NCBI RefSeq assembly: GCF_900101115.1
Contig: NZ_FNFU01000013.1
Span: 20,665-84,664, forward strand
Source of the DNA: Cryobacterium psychrotolerans
GTDB taxonomy: Bacteria; Actinomycetota; Actinomycetes; Actinomycetales; Microbacteriaceae
Reading direction: 5' to 3'
DNA: 64,000 bases
The position numbers were made by a program, and so were the translations under genes. Below the pieces are notes generated by a model. It saw only the letters and a program-made list of their open reading frames with translations. It did no database searches and had not been told where the DNA came from. This document shows positions 23,971-31,430 of this stretch, one piece after another (the first letter of the stretch is position 1; the number at the start of each line of letters is the position of its first letter).

Positions 23971-26370
23971 TCAGGTGTCCGTCAGGGCGGGAGCGCGTTC
24001 GGCGCCGCTCGTGCCCTGCGTCGGCGCCTCAGCCTCGACGGCCGCGCGCGCCGCCGTCAGGGCCCAGAACACGGCCTCGGGTGTCGCCGGGGAAGCCAGC
24101 TCCACGCTGTGCCCGGCCGGCCCGAAGCCGGCAACGGCCTGGCGCAGCGCCTCGCGGACGCTGAGGGCGAGCATCACCGGCGGCTCGCCCACGGCCTTGG
24201 AGCCATAGATCGCACCGTCTTCGGTGGCCCGCTCGAACAGCGTGACGTTGAATTCGTCCGGCATCTCCGACAGGCTCGGCAGCTTGTAGGTGCTGGCCGA
24301 CTGGGTGAGCAGGCGTCCTCGACCCGGGCCGTCGCCGGCATCCCAGCGCAGATCCTCCAGGGTGAGCCAGCCGGCGCCCTGCACGAAGCCACCCTCCACC
24401 TGGCCGATGTCGATGATCGGGGACAGGGAGTCGCCCACGTCGTGCACGATGTCGACCCGGCGCACCCGGTACGCCCCCGTGAACCCGTCCACCTCGACCT
24501 CGGTCGCGGCGGCTCCGTAGGCGAAGTACTTGAACGGCTCCCCCTGCATCGCCTTCTGGTCCCAGTAGAGCCCCTCCGTTCGGTAGAAGCCGGCCGCCCA
24601 CAGCTGCACGCGCTGCAGGTACGCCTCCCCCGCCACCTCGGCGAAGCCGATGTCCTGGCCGGCGCCCAGACCCAGGGCGCTCACCCTGCCGCGGGTAAAC
24701 CGCACGTCCTGGGAGTGCGCGCCGAGCATCCGGCCCGCGACGTCAGCCATCCGCGCAAGAATCTGATCGCAGGCGTTCTTGATGGCGCCACCGTTGAGGT
24801 CGGAGCTGGAACTGGCCGCCGTCGCCGAGGTGTTGGGTACCTTGTCCGTGCGAGTGGGCGCCAGCCGCACCGCCGACAGGGGAACGCCGAGGGCGGTTGA
24901 CGCAACCTGCAGCATCTTCGTGTGCAGGCCCTGGCCCATCTCGGTGCCACCGTGATTGATGAGCACGGATCCGTCCTTGTAGACGTGCACCAGGGCGCCG
25001 GCCTGGTTGAACGCGGTGAAGTTGAAGGAGATCCCGAACTTGACCGGCGTCAGCGCCAGCGCGCGTTTCAGGTGCGGACTGGCCGCGTTGAATGCCCGGG
25101 CCTCCTCCGTCCTCCGCGCGAGGGCGCTGCTGTGGACCAGCTGGGTCCAGATCGCGCCCAGCCGTTCGGCGTGGCGCACCGGCTGTCCGTACGGCGTCAA
25201 CTGGCCCGGGGCGTAGAAGTTCTTCCGTCGAAGCTCGGCCGGGTCGATGCCGAGCAGCGGGGCGCACCGACCGAGGATGTCTTCGATCATGAACATGCCC
25301 TGCGGTCCGCCAAAGCCCCGGAACGCCGTCTGCGAGGTCTTGTTCGTCTTCACGATCCGGCCGCGGGCTTCGATCGCGGGGATCCAGTAGGCATTGTCGA
25401 TGTGGCAGAGCGCACGGCTCAAGACGGGTTCGGACAGGTCGAGGCTCCAGCCGCCGTCTGCGGTCAGCGTGGCTTTCAGCCCCAGCAGCAGCCCGTCCTC
25501 GGAGAAGCCGACCCGCCAGGAGGCGTGGAACGGGTGTCGCTTGCCCGTCAGGGTCAGGTCCTGGGTTCGGGTGAGCCGCAGCCGCACCGGCCGGCCGGTC
25601 AGCAGGGCGCCGAGCGCGGCCACCGCGGCGAATCCGTGCGGCTGCATCTCCTTGCCGCCGAACGCTCCGCCCATCCGCAGGCACTGCACCGTCACCGCGT
25701 TGCTGCTGAGCCCGAGCACGTGGGCCACGATTGCCTGCGTCTCGGAGGGGTGCTGGGTGCTGCACTGCACGAACACCCGTCCGTCGTCTTCGACCTGCGC
25801 CAGCGCGGCCTGGGTCTCGAGGTAGAAGTGTTCCTGCCCTCCGACCTCACTCTCGCCCTCGAACACCCGGGCGGCCCCGGCCAGTGCCGCGTCGGCGTCT
25901 CCGCGTCGCACGGTGCGGGTCTCGCCCTGGAACGACTCGGCCGTGATGGCCTCCGACAGGGTCACCACCGAGGTCAGCACCTCATACTCGACCTGCACGG
26001 CGTCGGCGCCGAGCCGGGCGGCCTCAGTGGATTCGGCCAGGACCCAGCACAGCGCCTGACCGTAGAACATGACTTCCGTGGGGAACAACGGCTCGTCGTG
26101 CTTGATCCCGGAATCGTTGATGCCGGGCACGTCGTCGGCGGTGAGCACCCGGACGACGCCGGGAACGCCGAGGGCGCCGTCGGTGCGCAACACGCTCACG
26201 CGGGCATGGGCATGGGTGGACTGAACCGGCCAGGCGGTCAGCACCCCGGCCGTGCGGGATGCCAGGTCGTCGGTGAAGATCGCCCGCCCGGTCGCGTGCA
26301 GGATCGCGCTTTCGTGCGGCACGGGCAGGCCGACCGCCGGGTCGACCGGGCGATCCGAGAGGGCACTCAT
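23971..26370 (-). CDS. xdhB: xanthine dehydrogenase, molybdopterin-binding subunit
   Basis: A 799-residue large subunit. The N-terminal hammerhead (HESAILHATGRAIFTDDL) is followed by the molybdopterin domain with GGQEHFYLETQAALA, MGGAFGGKE (about residue 230), TAFRGFGGPQGMFMIE and NHGGTEMGQGLHTKMLQVAS, and the catalytic Glu in GSKAVGEPPVMLALSV near the C-terminus. It oxidises hypoxanthine and xanthine to urate together with XdhA. The ATG at 26370 overlaps the xdhA stop by four bases. Confidence 0.94.
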   Translation of the reverse strand: MSALSDRPVDPAVGLPVPHESAILHATGRAIFTDDLASRTAGVLTAWPVQSTHAHARVSVLRTDGALGVPGVVRVLTADDVPGINDSGIKHDEPLFPTEVMFYGQALCWVLAESTEAARLGADAVQVEYEVLTSVVTLSEAITAESFQGETRTVRRGDADAALAGAARVFEGESEVGGQEHFYLETQAALAQVEDDGRVFVQCSTQHPSETQAIVAHVLGLSSNAVTVQCLRMGGAFGGKEMQPHGFAAVAALGALLTGRPVRLRLTRTQDLTLTGKRHPFHASWRVGFSEDGLLLGLKATLTADGGWSLDLSEPVLSRALCHIDNAYWIPAIEARGRIVKTNKTSQTAFRGFGGPQGMFMIEDILGRCAPLLGIDPAELRRKNFYAPGQLTPYGQPVRHAERLGAIWTQLVHSSALARRTEEARAFNAASPHLKRALALTPVKFGISFNFTAFNQAGALVHVYKDGSVLINHGGTEMGQGLHTKMLQVASTALGVPLSAVRLAPTRTDKVPNTSATAASSSSDLNGGAIKNACDQILARMADVAGRMLGAHSQDVRFTRGRVSALGLGAGQDIGFAEVAGEAYLQRVQLWAAGFYRTEGLYWDQKAMQGEPFKYFAYGAAATEVEVDGFTGAYRVRRVDIVHDVGDSLSPIIDIGQVEGGFVQGAGWLTLEDLRWDAGDGPGRGRLLTQSASTYKLPSLSEMPDEFNVTLFERATEDGAIYGSKAVGEPPVMLALSVREALRQAVAGFGPAGHSVELASPATPEAVFWALTAARAAVEAEAPTQGTSGAERAPALTDT

Positions 26371-27851
26371 GACAGGGCCTCCCCGGTGGCTTCGGTGTAG
26401 AACTTGAGCATCGCCTGGACGAGCATGGCCTTGCGGTAGGCGGCGCTTGCCCGGTGGTCGTCCAGGGGGGTCCCCTCGTCGCCGAGCGCGGCCGCGGCCC
26501 TGCGCACGGCCGGGGCCGCCCACGGTTGGCCTTCCAGGGCCTGCTCGGTTGCCCGCGCGCGCAGCGGGGTTGCCGCCACGCCGCCCAGGCCGATGCGGGC
26601 CCGTGTCACCAGGCCGTCGTCGACGTCGATGGCGAAGGCCACGGCCACGCTCGAGATGTCGTCGAACCGGCGCTTCGCTATTTTGTGGAACGCGGTGGTC
26701 CCCGCCAGCGGCAGCGGTATCCGGATCGCCCGGAGAATCTCGTCCGGGCGGCGCACGGACCTGCGATAGCCGGTGAAGTAGTCGCTGAGCTCGACCTCGC
26801 GCTCGCCCACCGTCGAGGCCAGGACGACCACCGCGTCCAGGGCCAGGAGGGCCGGCGGGCTGTCGCCGATGGGAGAGCCGGTGCCCAGGTTGCCGCCGAA
26901 GGTCGCACGATTGCGGATGAGCCGGGACGCGAACTGGGGGATCATGTCGCCAAGCAGAGGCACCCGGCCGGCCAGGGCGCTCTCTACCTCAGACAGCGGC
27001 ACGGCCGCGCCGATCTGGATGAACCGGTCCCCGAATTCCAGGGTGCGAAGCTCCCCGATCGCATCGATGGCGAGCACGAGCGGGCTGCGGCGGCCGCGCA
27101 GATTGACTTCCACGCCCCAGTCCGTCGACCCGGCGATCAGCACCGCGGTCGGATTCTCGGCCAGCAGGCCGACCGCCTCGGCCAGCGTCCGCGGGCGCAC
27201 GAATTTCCCGTCGGGAGCCTCCAGCACCGTTGCCGCCGGCCGCGGGGGCGGGAGGTCCCGCCGGGCGGCGAGCTCGTCGCCGGCCTGCGGGGCGCCGAGG
27301 GCGTAGGCGGCGTCGCGGATCGGGCGGTACCCGGTGCACCGGCAGAGATTGCCGGCCAGCGCATGAAGATCGAACCCGTTCGGGCCGCGTTCTCCGCACG
27401 GGGCATCGTCGCTGAGGTCGCCTCCCGGCTGCCGGTCCCGCCGGTAGAATTCGGCCGCCATGCTGCAGGCGAAACCCGGAGTGCAGTATCCGCACTGGGA
27501 GCCGCCTGCTGCGGCGAGTCCGGCCTGGACCGGGTGAAGCGCTGCCGGCGTGCCCAGTCCCTCTGCTGTCACCAGCTCCTGGCCGTCGAGCGCCCAGGCC
27601 GGGATCAGGCACGCGTTGACCGCCGCCCAGGCGGTGCCGCCCGAACCGTCGGCCTGGCCGACGAGCACTGCGCACGCGCCGCACTCACCCTCGGCGCAGC
27701 CTTCCTTGCTGCCGGACAGGCCGTTCTCCCGCAGCCACTCGAGGGCCGTCGCGTGTGCACGCACACCGGCCAACGGGCGTCGTTGCCCGTTCACAGTCAC
27801 GCTGGATTCATAGGTCACACTGGATTCATAGTTCACGCTTGGATCATCCAT
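26367..27851 (-). CDS. xdhA: xanthine dehydrogenase small subunit (2Fe-2S and FAD domains fused)
   Basis: A 494-residue subunit that passes electrons from the Mo site to NAD. The plant-type 2Fe-2S centre has Cys 52, 57 and 60 (GCAEGECGAC) with a fourth in VNACLIP. The second cluster shows CGYC and CRCTGYRPIRDAA. The FAD domain follows with VLIAGSTDWGVEVN and ASRLIRNRATFGGNLGTGSPIGD. The ATG at 27851 follows AGGAGCGGGG. The first residues contain a duplicated ESSVTY unit from an 18-base tandem repeat. Confidence 0.93.
   Translation of the reverse strand: MDDPSVNYESSVTYESSVTVNGQRRPLAGVRAHATALEWLRENGLSGSKEGCAEGECGACAVLVGQADGSGGTAWAAVNACLIPAWALDGQELVTAEGLGTPAALHPVQAGLAAAGGSQCGYCTPGFACSMAAEFYRRDRQPGGDLSDDAPCGERGPNGFDLHALAGNLCRCTGYRPIRDAAYALGAPQAGDELAARRDLPPPRPAATVLEAPDGKFVRPRTLAEAVGLLAENPTAVLIAGSTDWGVEVNLRGRRSPLVLAIDAIGELRTLEFGDRFIQIGAAVPLSEVESALAGRVPLLGDMIPQFASRLIRNRATFGGNLGTGSPIGDSPPALLALDAVVVLASTVGEREVELSDYFTGYRRSVRRPDEILRAIRIPLPLAGTTAFHKIAKRRFDDISSVAVAFAIDVDDGLVTRARIGLGGVAATPLRARATEQALEGQPWAAPAVRRAAAALGDEGTPLDDHRASAAYRKAMLVQAMLKFYTEATGEALS
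27796..27831. repeat. 18-base tandem repeat inside the 5' end of xdhA
   Basis: Two copies differing at one base (27796-27813 and 27814-27831; GTCACGCTGGATTCATAG type) encode the repeated ESSVTY. A decayed third unit follows towards the start codon. This is a likely slippage product that lengthens the disordered N-terminus. Confidence 0.8.
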
Positions 27852-27930
27852 GGTCCCCGCTCCTTTTCGTACCTTCCCCCAGGATGACAATGTAAGCCAT
27901 CGTGACGACGGGCACACTGACATCCCGGAC

Positions 27931-28416
27931 CTAATATGCGATCCGGTCGGGGGTGCTCAGCCAGACGTTGAAGGGTTCCGTGGCGTCATCGCCGAGGCCG
28001 ATCCGATTGATCGGCATGATGCTGTCCTCGCCGCCGGGGTTCTCGAAGTAGTCGTAGAAGACCGCGTCATCGAACCCCGCTCCGGCCGCATCGTCACGGT
28101 CGGCCGCGAAGAACACCGTGCCGATGCGCGCCCACAGGGCCGAGGAGAGACACATCGGGCACGGTTCGCAGCTCGCGTACAACGTCGCCCCGGTGAGGTC
28201 GAACGTGCCGAGACCCTGGCAGGCCGCCCTGATTGCGGTCACCTCGGCATGGGCCGTGGGGTCCAGGTTCGCGGTGACCCGGTTCACTCCCTCGAACACG
28301 CGGCCGTCCGGCGCGACGACGAGGGCCCCGAAAGGCCCGCCGCTGCTCCGGACGTTGTCGGTGGCGAGTTGCACGGCCTGCCTCAGCAGCAGTGCCTCCT
28401 GGTGCGATGCATCCAT
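27931..28416 (-). CDS. guaD: nucleoside/base deaminase, probable guanine deaminase
   Basis: A 161-residue cytidine-deaminase-fold protein with the zinc site TAHAEVTAIRAAC near residue 55 and SCEPCPMCLSSALWA near 84. The size, the N-terminal GGPFGALVV block and the C-terminal tail fit bacterial guanine deaminase, which converts guanine to xanthine. Its place between uricase and xanthine dehydrogenase supports that. tRNA adenosine deaminase is less likely in this operon. AAGGAG precedes the ATG. Confidence 0.85.
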   Translation of the reverse strand: MDASHQEALLLRQAVQLATDNVRSSGGPFGALVVAPDGRVFEGVNRVTANLDPTAHAEVTAIRAACQGLGTFDLTGATLYASCEPCPMCLSSALWARIGTVFFAADRDDAAGAGFDDAVFYDYFENPGGEDSIMPINRIGLGDDATEPFNVWLSTPDRIAY

Positions 28417-28458
28417 GGGACTGGGCTCCTTAATTCTTTCGAACCGTGAATTCCGGGA

Positions 28459-29373
28459 CTAACAGAAGCCGGCCATGCCCTCCCAGGCGGCTGCGGCATC
28501 GGTTGCGTCATCGCGCTGCACGACGGCCTCGATCAGGCCGTACGGGCGGTCGGCGGCGAAGAAGACCTCGCCGGGGTTGTCGAGGTCGAACGGCGAGAGG
28601 TCGACCAGGTAATGGTGGCGGTTGGGCATCGAGAACTTGATCTCGTCGATCTCGGGGTGAGCCTCGAGAACGGCCTTGCCCATCTGGAACAGGGTCTGCT
28701 GCAGGGCGTGGGAATGCTTGTCGGCGAAGGCCCTGAGCAGCACGCGTCGCACGTCCGCGTAGACCGCGTCGTAATCGAGCCCTGCGGTGTTGTAGCGCCA
28801 GCGGGCGGTGACCGAGGTGGCGAGGATGCGATCGGTGGCGTCCTGCAGGGTCGTGTACACGTCGCGGGGGAAGCCGGTGAACTGCGACCCGGTGGATTTG
28901 AGCACCGAGAGGTCCTTCAGGCCGGCGATGACCGTGGGTGCGCCGCCTCCGTCGATCGTGACGGTGGCGGTGCGGATTTCGGTGCCGCCACGGACGAAGG
29001 CGTGGTCATGGGTGCTTTCGCCGTCTTCGTTGCCCATGTCGATGTGGGCCCAGGAGTACTTTTCGGCCGCCCAGCGGCCGCCGGTGACCCACTCGAAGTC
29101 GTCAACGAAATGCCGGGCGAGGCGAAGGAGGAGATCCTCGGGGGCGCCGACGCCGTCCCTGGCGAAGGCGAAGGCCGTGTTCTTCTGGGTGTCCGTGGCA
29201 ATGACGTGCGCGTTGTCGCCCTCGACGTGGGCCGCCTCGAAGTCACCGCGCAGCTGGGAGGTGATGCTCAGGTCTTCGATCTCGTGGCGCGCCGTGTCCC
29301 TGGTCACCTTGACGAGGCGCACCTCGGCCTTCCCATACTGGTTGGCGCCGAGAACGATGCTGCCGTGTGCCAT
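28459..29373 (-). CDS. uox: urate oxidase (uricase)
   Basis: A 304-residue cofactor-free uricase that oxidises urate to 5-hydroxyisourate. Visible features are the N-terminal YGKAEVRLVKVTR, the ATDTQKNTAFAFARDG block with catalytic Thr/Asp (about residues 58-73), the tunnel-fold GLKDLSVLKSTGSQFTGF stretch near 150, and the C-terminal SMPNRHHYLVDLSPF near 248. The ribosome site AGGGGAAG overlaps the end of uraH two bases upstream, so translation is linked. Confidence 0.94.
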   Translation of the reverse strand: MAHGSIVLGANQYGKAEVRLVKVTRDTARHEIEDLSITSQLRGDFEAAHVEGDNAHVIATDTQKNTAFAFARDGVGAPEDLLLRLARHFVDDFEWVTGGRWAAEKYSWAHIDMGNEDGESTHDHAFVRGGTEIRTATVTIDGGGAPTVIAGLKDLSVLKSTGSQFTGFPRDVYTTLQDATDRILATSVTARWRYNTAGLDYDAVYADVRRVLLRAFADKHSHALQQTLFQMGKAVLEAHPEIDEIKFSMPNRHHYLVDLSPFDLDNPGEVFFAADRPYGLIEAVVQRDDATDAAAAWEGMAGFC

Positions 29374-29375
29374 GG

Positions 29376-29714
29376 TCAGCTTCCCCTGTAGGTCGAGTAT
29401 GCGAATGGGCTGAGCAGCAGAGGTACGTGGTAGTGCTGCGCGGGGTCGGTGACCTCGAAATCGATCGACACCACGGGGTAGAACGTGTCTCGGCTGGTTC
29501 CGGCGAAGTATTCGCCGGTGGCGAAGCGCAGCCGGTAGGTTCCGCGCTCGAGCAGCTCCGGACCGAGGTCACTCACGCGGCCATCGGCGTCGGTTCGGCC
29601 GGCAGCGATCTCGGTGCCGTCCACGTCCAGCAGGGAGACGGCGACGCCTCCGGCCGGACGACCGGTGGCGGCATCCAGAATATGAGTACTGACATGACTA
29701 CGGAGCTGGCTCAC
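29376..29714 (-). CDS. uraH: hydroxyisourate hydrolase
   Basis: A 112-residue transthyretin-like enzyme that hydrolyses 5-hydroxyisourate to OHCU. The N-terminal HVSTHILDAATGRPAGG holds the catalytic His, DADGRVSDL the Arg, and the C-terminus ends in the diagnostic YRGS. It starts at a GTG that overlaps the uraD stop (GTGA). All active-site motifs of the enzyme, as opposed to true transthyretin, are intact. Confidence 0.94.
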   Translation of the reverse strand: MSQLRSHVSTHILDAATGRPAGGVAVSLLDVDGTEIAAGRTDADGRVSDLGPELLERGTYRLRFATGEYFAGTSRDTFYPVVSIDFEVTDPAQHYHVPLLLSPFAYSTYRGS

Positions 29715-30208
29715 GACGTCAGGATTCCTTCCAGACGGAGCACGGCGATCTCGCGCAGCTGATCCGCGACGACGGGGATCTCCTCCTCGGGTGAGTGCGT
29801 CAGCCGGCTCCGCAGCGCAGCAAGGATCTCCTCCGGCGTGCGCCGCGCAGCCCGGATCAGAAAAACTCGCCCGAATCGTTCCTCATAGGCGCGGTTGCCC
29901 GCGGCAAGCGCCTCCGCGACGGCGGTGTCCCCTGGATCGATTCCGGCCTGTTCCGAACGGGAGAGCGAGGCTTCGGCGTGCGCGCCGCGCGCCCGCTCCC
30001 CGATCCGGGCGTGGCGGGCGAGCGCTCCGTCGATTTCGGCGATCGTCCAGGGTGCTGCGATGTGCCGCGCCACCGTGAGGAGCTCCTCCACGTCGGAGTA
30101 CGGGCGGGCGTCGACGACGCCATCGACCCACCGGGCGATCTGCACGCACGGGCGCACGGCATCCCGAGCCTGCTCGCGGTCGAGGAGGTTGAACTGTTCA
30201 AGCGTCAT
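29711..30208 (-). CDS. uraD: OHCU decarboxylase
   Basis: A 165-residue 2-oxo-4-hydroxy-4-carboxy-5-ureidoimidazoline decarboxylase, which yields S-allantoin. The helical family signature includes HPRIGERA-like HARIGERARGAHAE and the SRSEQAG block, with the catalytic His in IAEIDGALARHARIG near residue 62, and then NRAYEERFGRVFLIRAARRTPEEIL. The ATG at 30208 follows AGGGGGAAC. This is the first gene of the seven-gene minus-strand purine operon. Confidence 0.92.
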   Translation of the reverse strand: MTLEQFNLLDREQARDAVRPCVQIARWVDGVVDARPYSDVEELLTVARHIAAPWTIAEIDGALARHARIGERARGAHAEASLSRSEQAGIDPGDTAVAEALAAGNRAYEERFGRVFLIRAARRTPEEILAALRSRLTHSPEEEIPVVADQLREIAVLRLEGILTS

Positions 30209-30235
30209 TGCTTGTTCCCCCTGGCGTAACTTCCA

Positions 30236-30290
30236 CAATGAGAAAGCGCTATGTCATTGCAAGTGAAGTGGCTGGGGGTGGGTCTGTCAA
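30236..30290 (-). promoter_or_regulatory. promoter/operator region of the uraD-xdhC operon
   Basis: A dyad CAATGA-N12-TCATTG (30236-30259) has a symmetric AGCGCT at its centre; 20 of 24 positions obey the symmetry. It starts 28 bases upstream of uraD. On the minus strand a consensus -35 TTGACA lies at 30285-30290. A clear -10 is not evident. The palindrome probably binds the purine-pathway regulator. Confidence 0.5.
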
Positions 30291-30301
30291 GCATCGACCC
30301 G

Positions 30302-30329
30302 GCCAGGTGCCGCACGAGCGGCACCTGGC
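30302..30329 (-). terminator. hairpin after the alcohol dehydrogenase gene
   Basis: Perfect 11-base arms GCCAGGTGCCG and CGGCACCTGGC enclose a 6-base loop, 11 bases past the dehydrogenase stop. There is no T-tract. It would also insulate the uraD promoter. Confidence 0.7.
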
Positions 30330-30339
30330 TTTCGGGCCG

Positions 30340-31386
30340 CTAGGGGCGGAGCAGAACCTTGATCGCGCGGCGTTCGTCCATGGCGGCGTAGGCCTCCGCG
30401 ACATCCGCCAGCGGCAGCTCGAGGTCGAAGACGCGGCCGGGGTTGATCGCGCCGGAGAGCACCTCGGGCAGCAGTTCCTCGACGTAGCCGCGCACGGACG
30501 CGACGCCGCCGTTGAGGCCGACGTTCCGGCTGAACAGCGGGCGCACGGCGATGGGGCCGCCGGTGGGCACGCCCACGTAGCCGACCATGCCGCCGGGCCG
30601 GGCCGACTCGATCGCCTGGTCCATCGACTCCTTGGTTCCGACGCACTCGAGCACGCAGTCGGCGCCGATTCCGTCGAAGAGCTCGCGGATGCGGGCGACG
30701 CCCGCCTCGCCGCGTTCCTCAACGATGTCGGTGGCGCCGAACTCGCGGGCGACGGCCTGCCGATCCGCGTGGCGCGACATGGCCACGATCCGGGACGCAC
30801 CGAGGCGCTTGGCCGCGATGATGGCGCAGAGGCCGACCGCGCCGTCGCCGACGACGACGACCGTGCTGCCGGTGGTCACGCCGGCGGAAACAGCCGCGTG
30901 GTGGCCGGTGCCCATGACGTCGGCGAGGGTGAGCAGGCCGGGAACCTGGGCGTCGTCCGGCATCGACGGGGTCGCCACGAGCGAGCCGTCGGCGTGGGGC
31001 ACGCGCACCTTTTCGCCCTGGGCGCCGTCGGCGAAGCCGCCGAGCTGGTCGTCGGAGCCCCACCAGCCGCCGTTGAGGCAGGAGGTGCTGACGCCGTTCT
31101 GACAGTTGACGCAGGTGTTGTCGCAGTCGTAGAAGGGTGCGATGACGAAGTCGCCTACCTTGACGGTGCGGACGTCCGGGCCGATGGCCTCGACGACGCC
31201 CACGAACTCGTGGCCGATCCGGTGAGGTTCGTCCGTCGGCTGCACGCCGCGGTACGGCCACAGGTCGGAGCCGCAGACGCACGCGGCGACGACGCGCACG
31301 ATGGCGTCACCCCCGGTGGAGAGGATCGGGTCGGCTACTTCTTCCAGGCGGACGTCTCTCTCGCCGTAAATCACTGTTGCACGCAT
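30340..31386 (-). CDS. zinc-dependent alcohol dehydrogenase (MDR family)
   Basis: A 348-residue medium-chain dehydrogenase. The catalytic zinc site includes VCGSDLWPYRG (Cys near residue 38) and GHEFVGVVEAIG (His-Glu near 59). The structural zinc lobe has the four cysteines of CDNTCVNCQNGVSTSC near residues 93-108. The coenzyme turn is VVVGDGAVGLCAI near 170. All zinc ligands are kept. The alcohol substrate is unknown. A TAGGCT hexamer stands 6 bases before the ATG on the minus strand. Confidence 0.92.
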   Translation of the reverse strand: MRATVIYGERDVRLEEVADPILSTGGDAIVRVVAACVCGSDLWPYRGVQPTDEPHRIGHEFVGVVEAIGPDVRTVKVGDFVIAPFYDCDNTCVNCQNGVSTSCLNGGWWGSDDQLGGFADGAQGEKVRVPHADGSLVATPSMPDDAQVPGLLTLADVMGTGHHAAVSAGVTTGSTVVVVGDGAVGLCAIIAAKRLGASRIVAMSRHADRQAVAREFGATDIVEERGEAGVARIRELFDGIGADCVLECVGTKESMDQAIESARPGGMVGYVGVPTGGPIAVRPLFSRNVGLNGGVASVRGYVEELLPEVLSGAINPGRVFDLELPLADVAEAYAAMDERRAIKVLLRP

Positions 31387-31392
31387 CCCCCG

Positions 31393-31398
31393 AGCCTA
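31393..31398 (-). promoter_or_regulatory. -10 hexamer TAGGCT, leaderless type
   Basis: TAGGCT on the minus strand ends 6 bases before the ATG of the zinc alcohol dehydrogenase. The gap is all G and C with no clear ribosome site. Confidence 0.45.
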
Positions 31399-31430
31399 AC
31401 CCCCGCGGGCCCGAGGGATCGCTGGACGGT

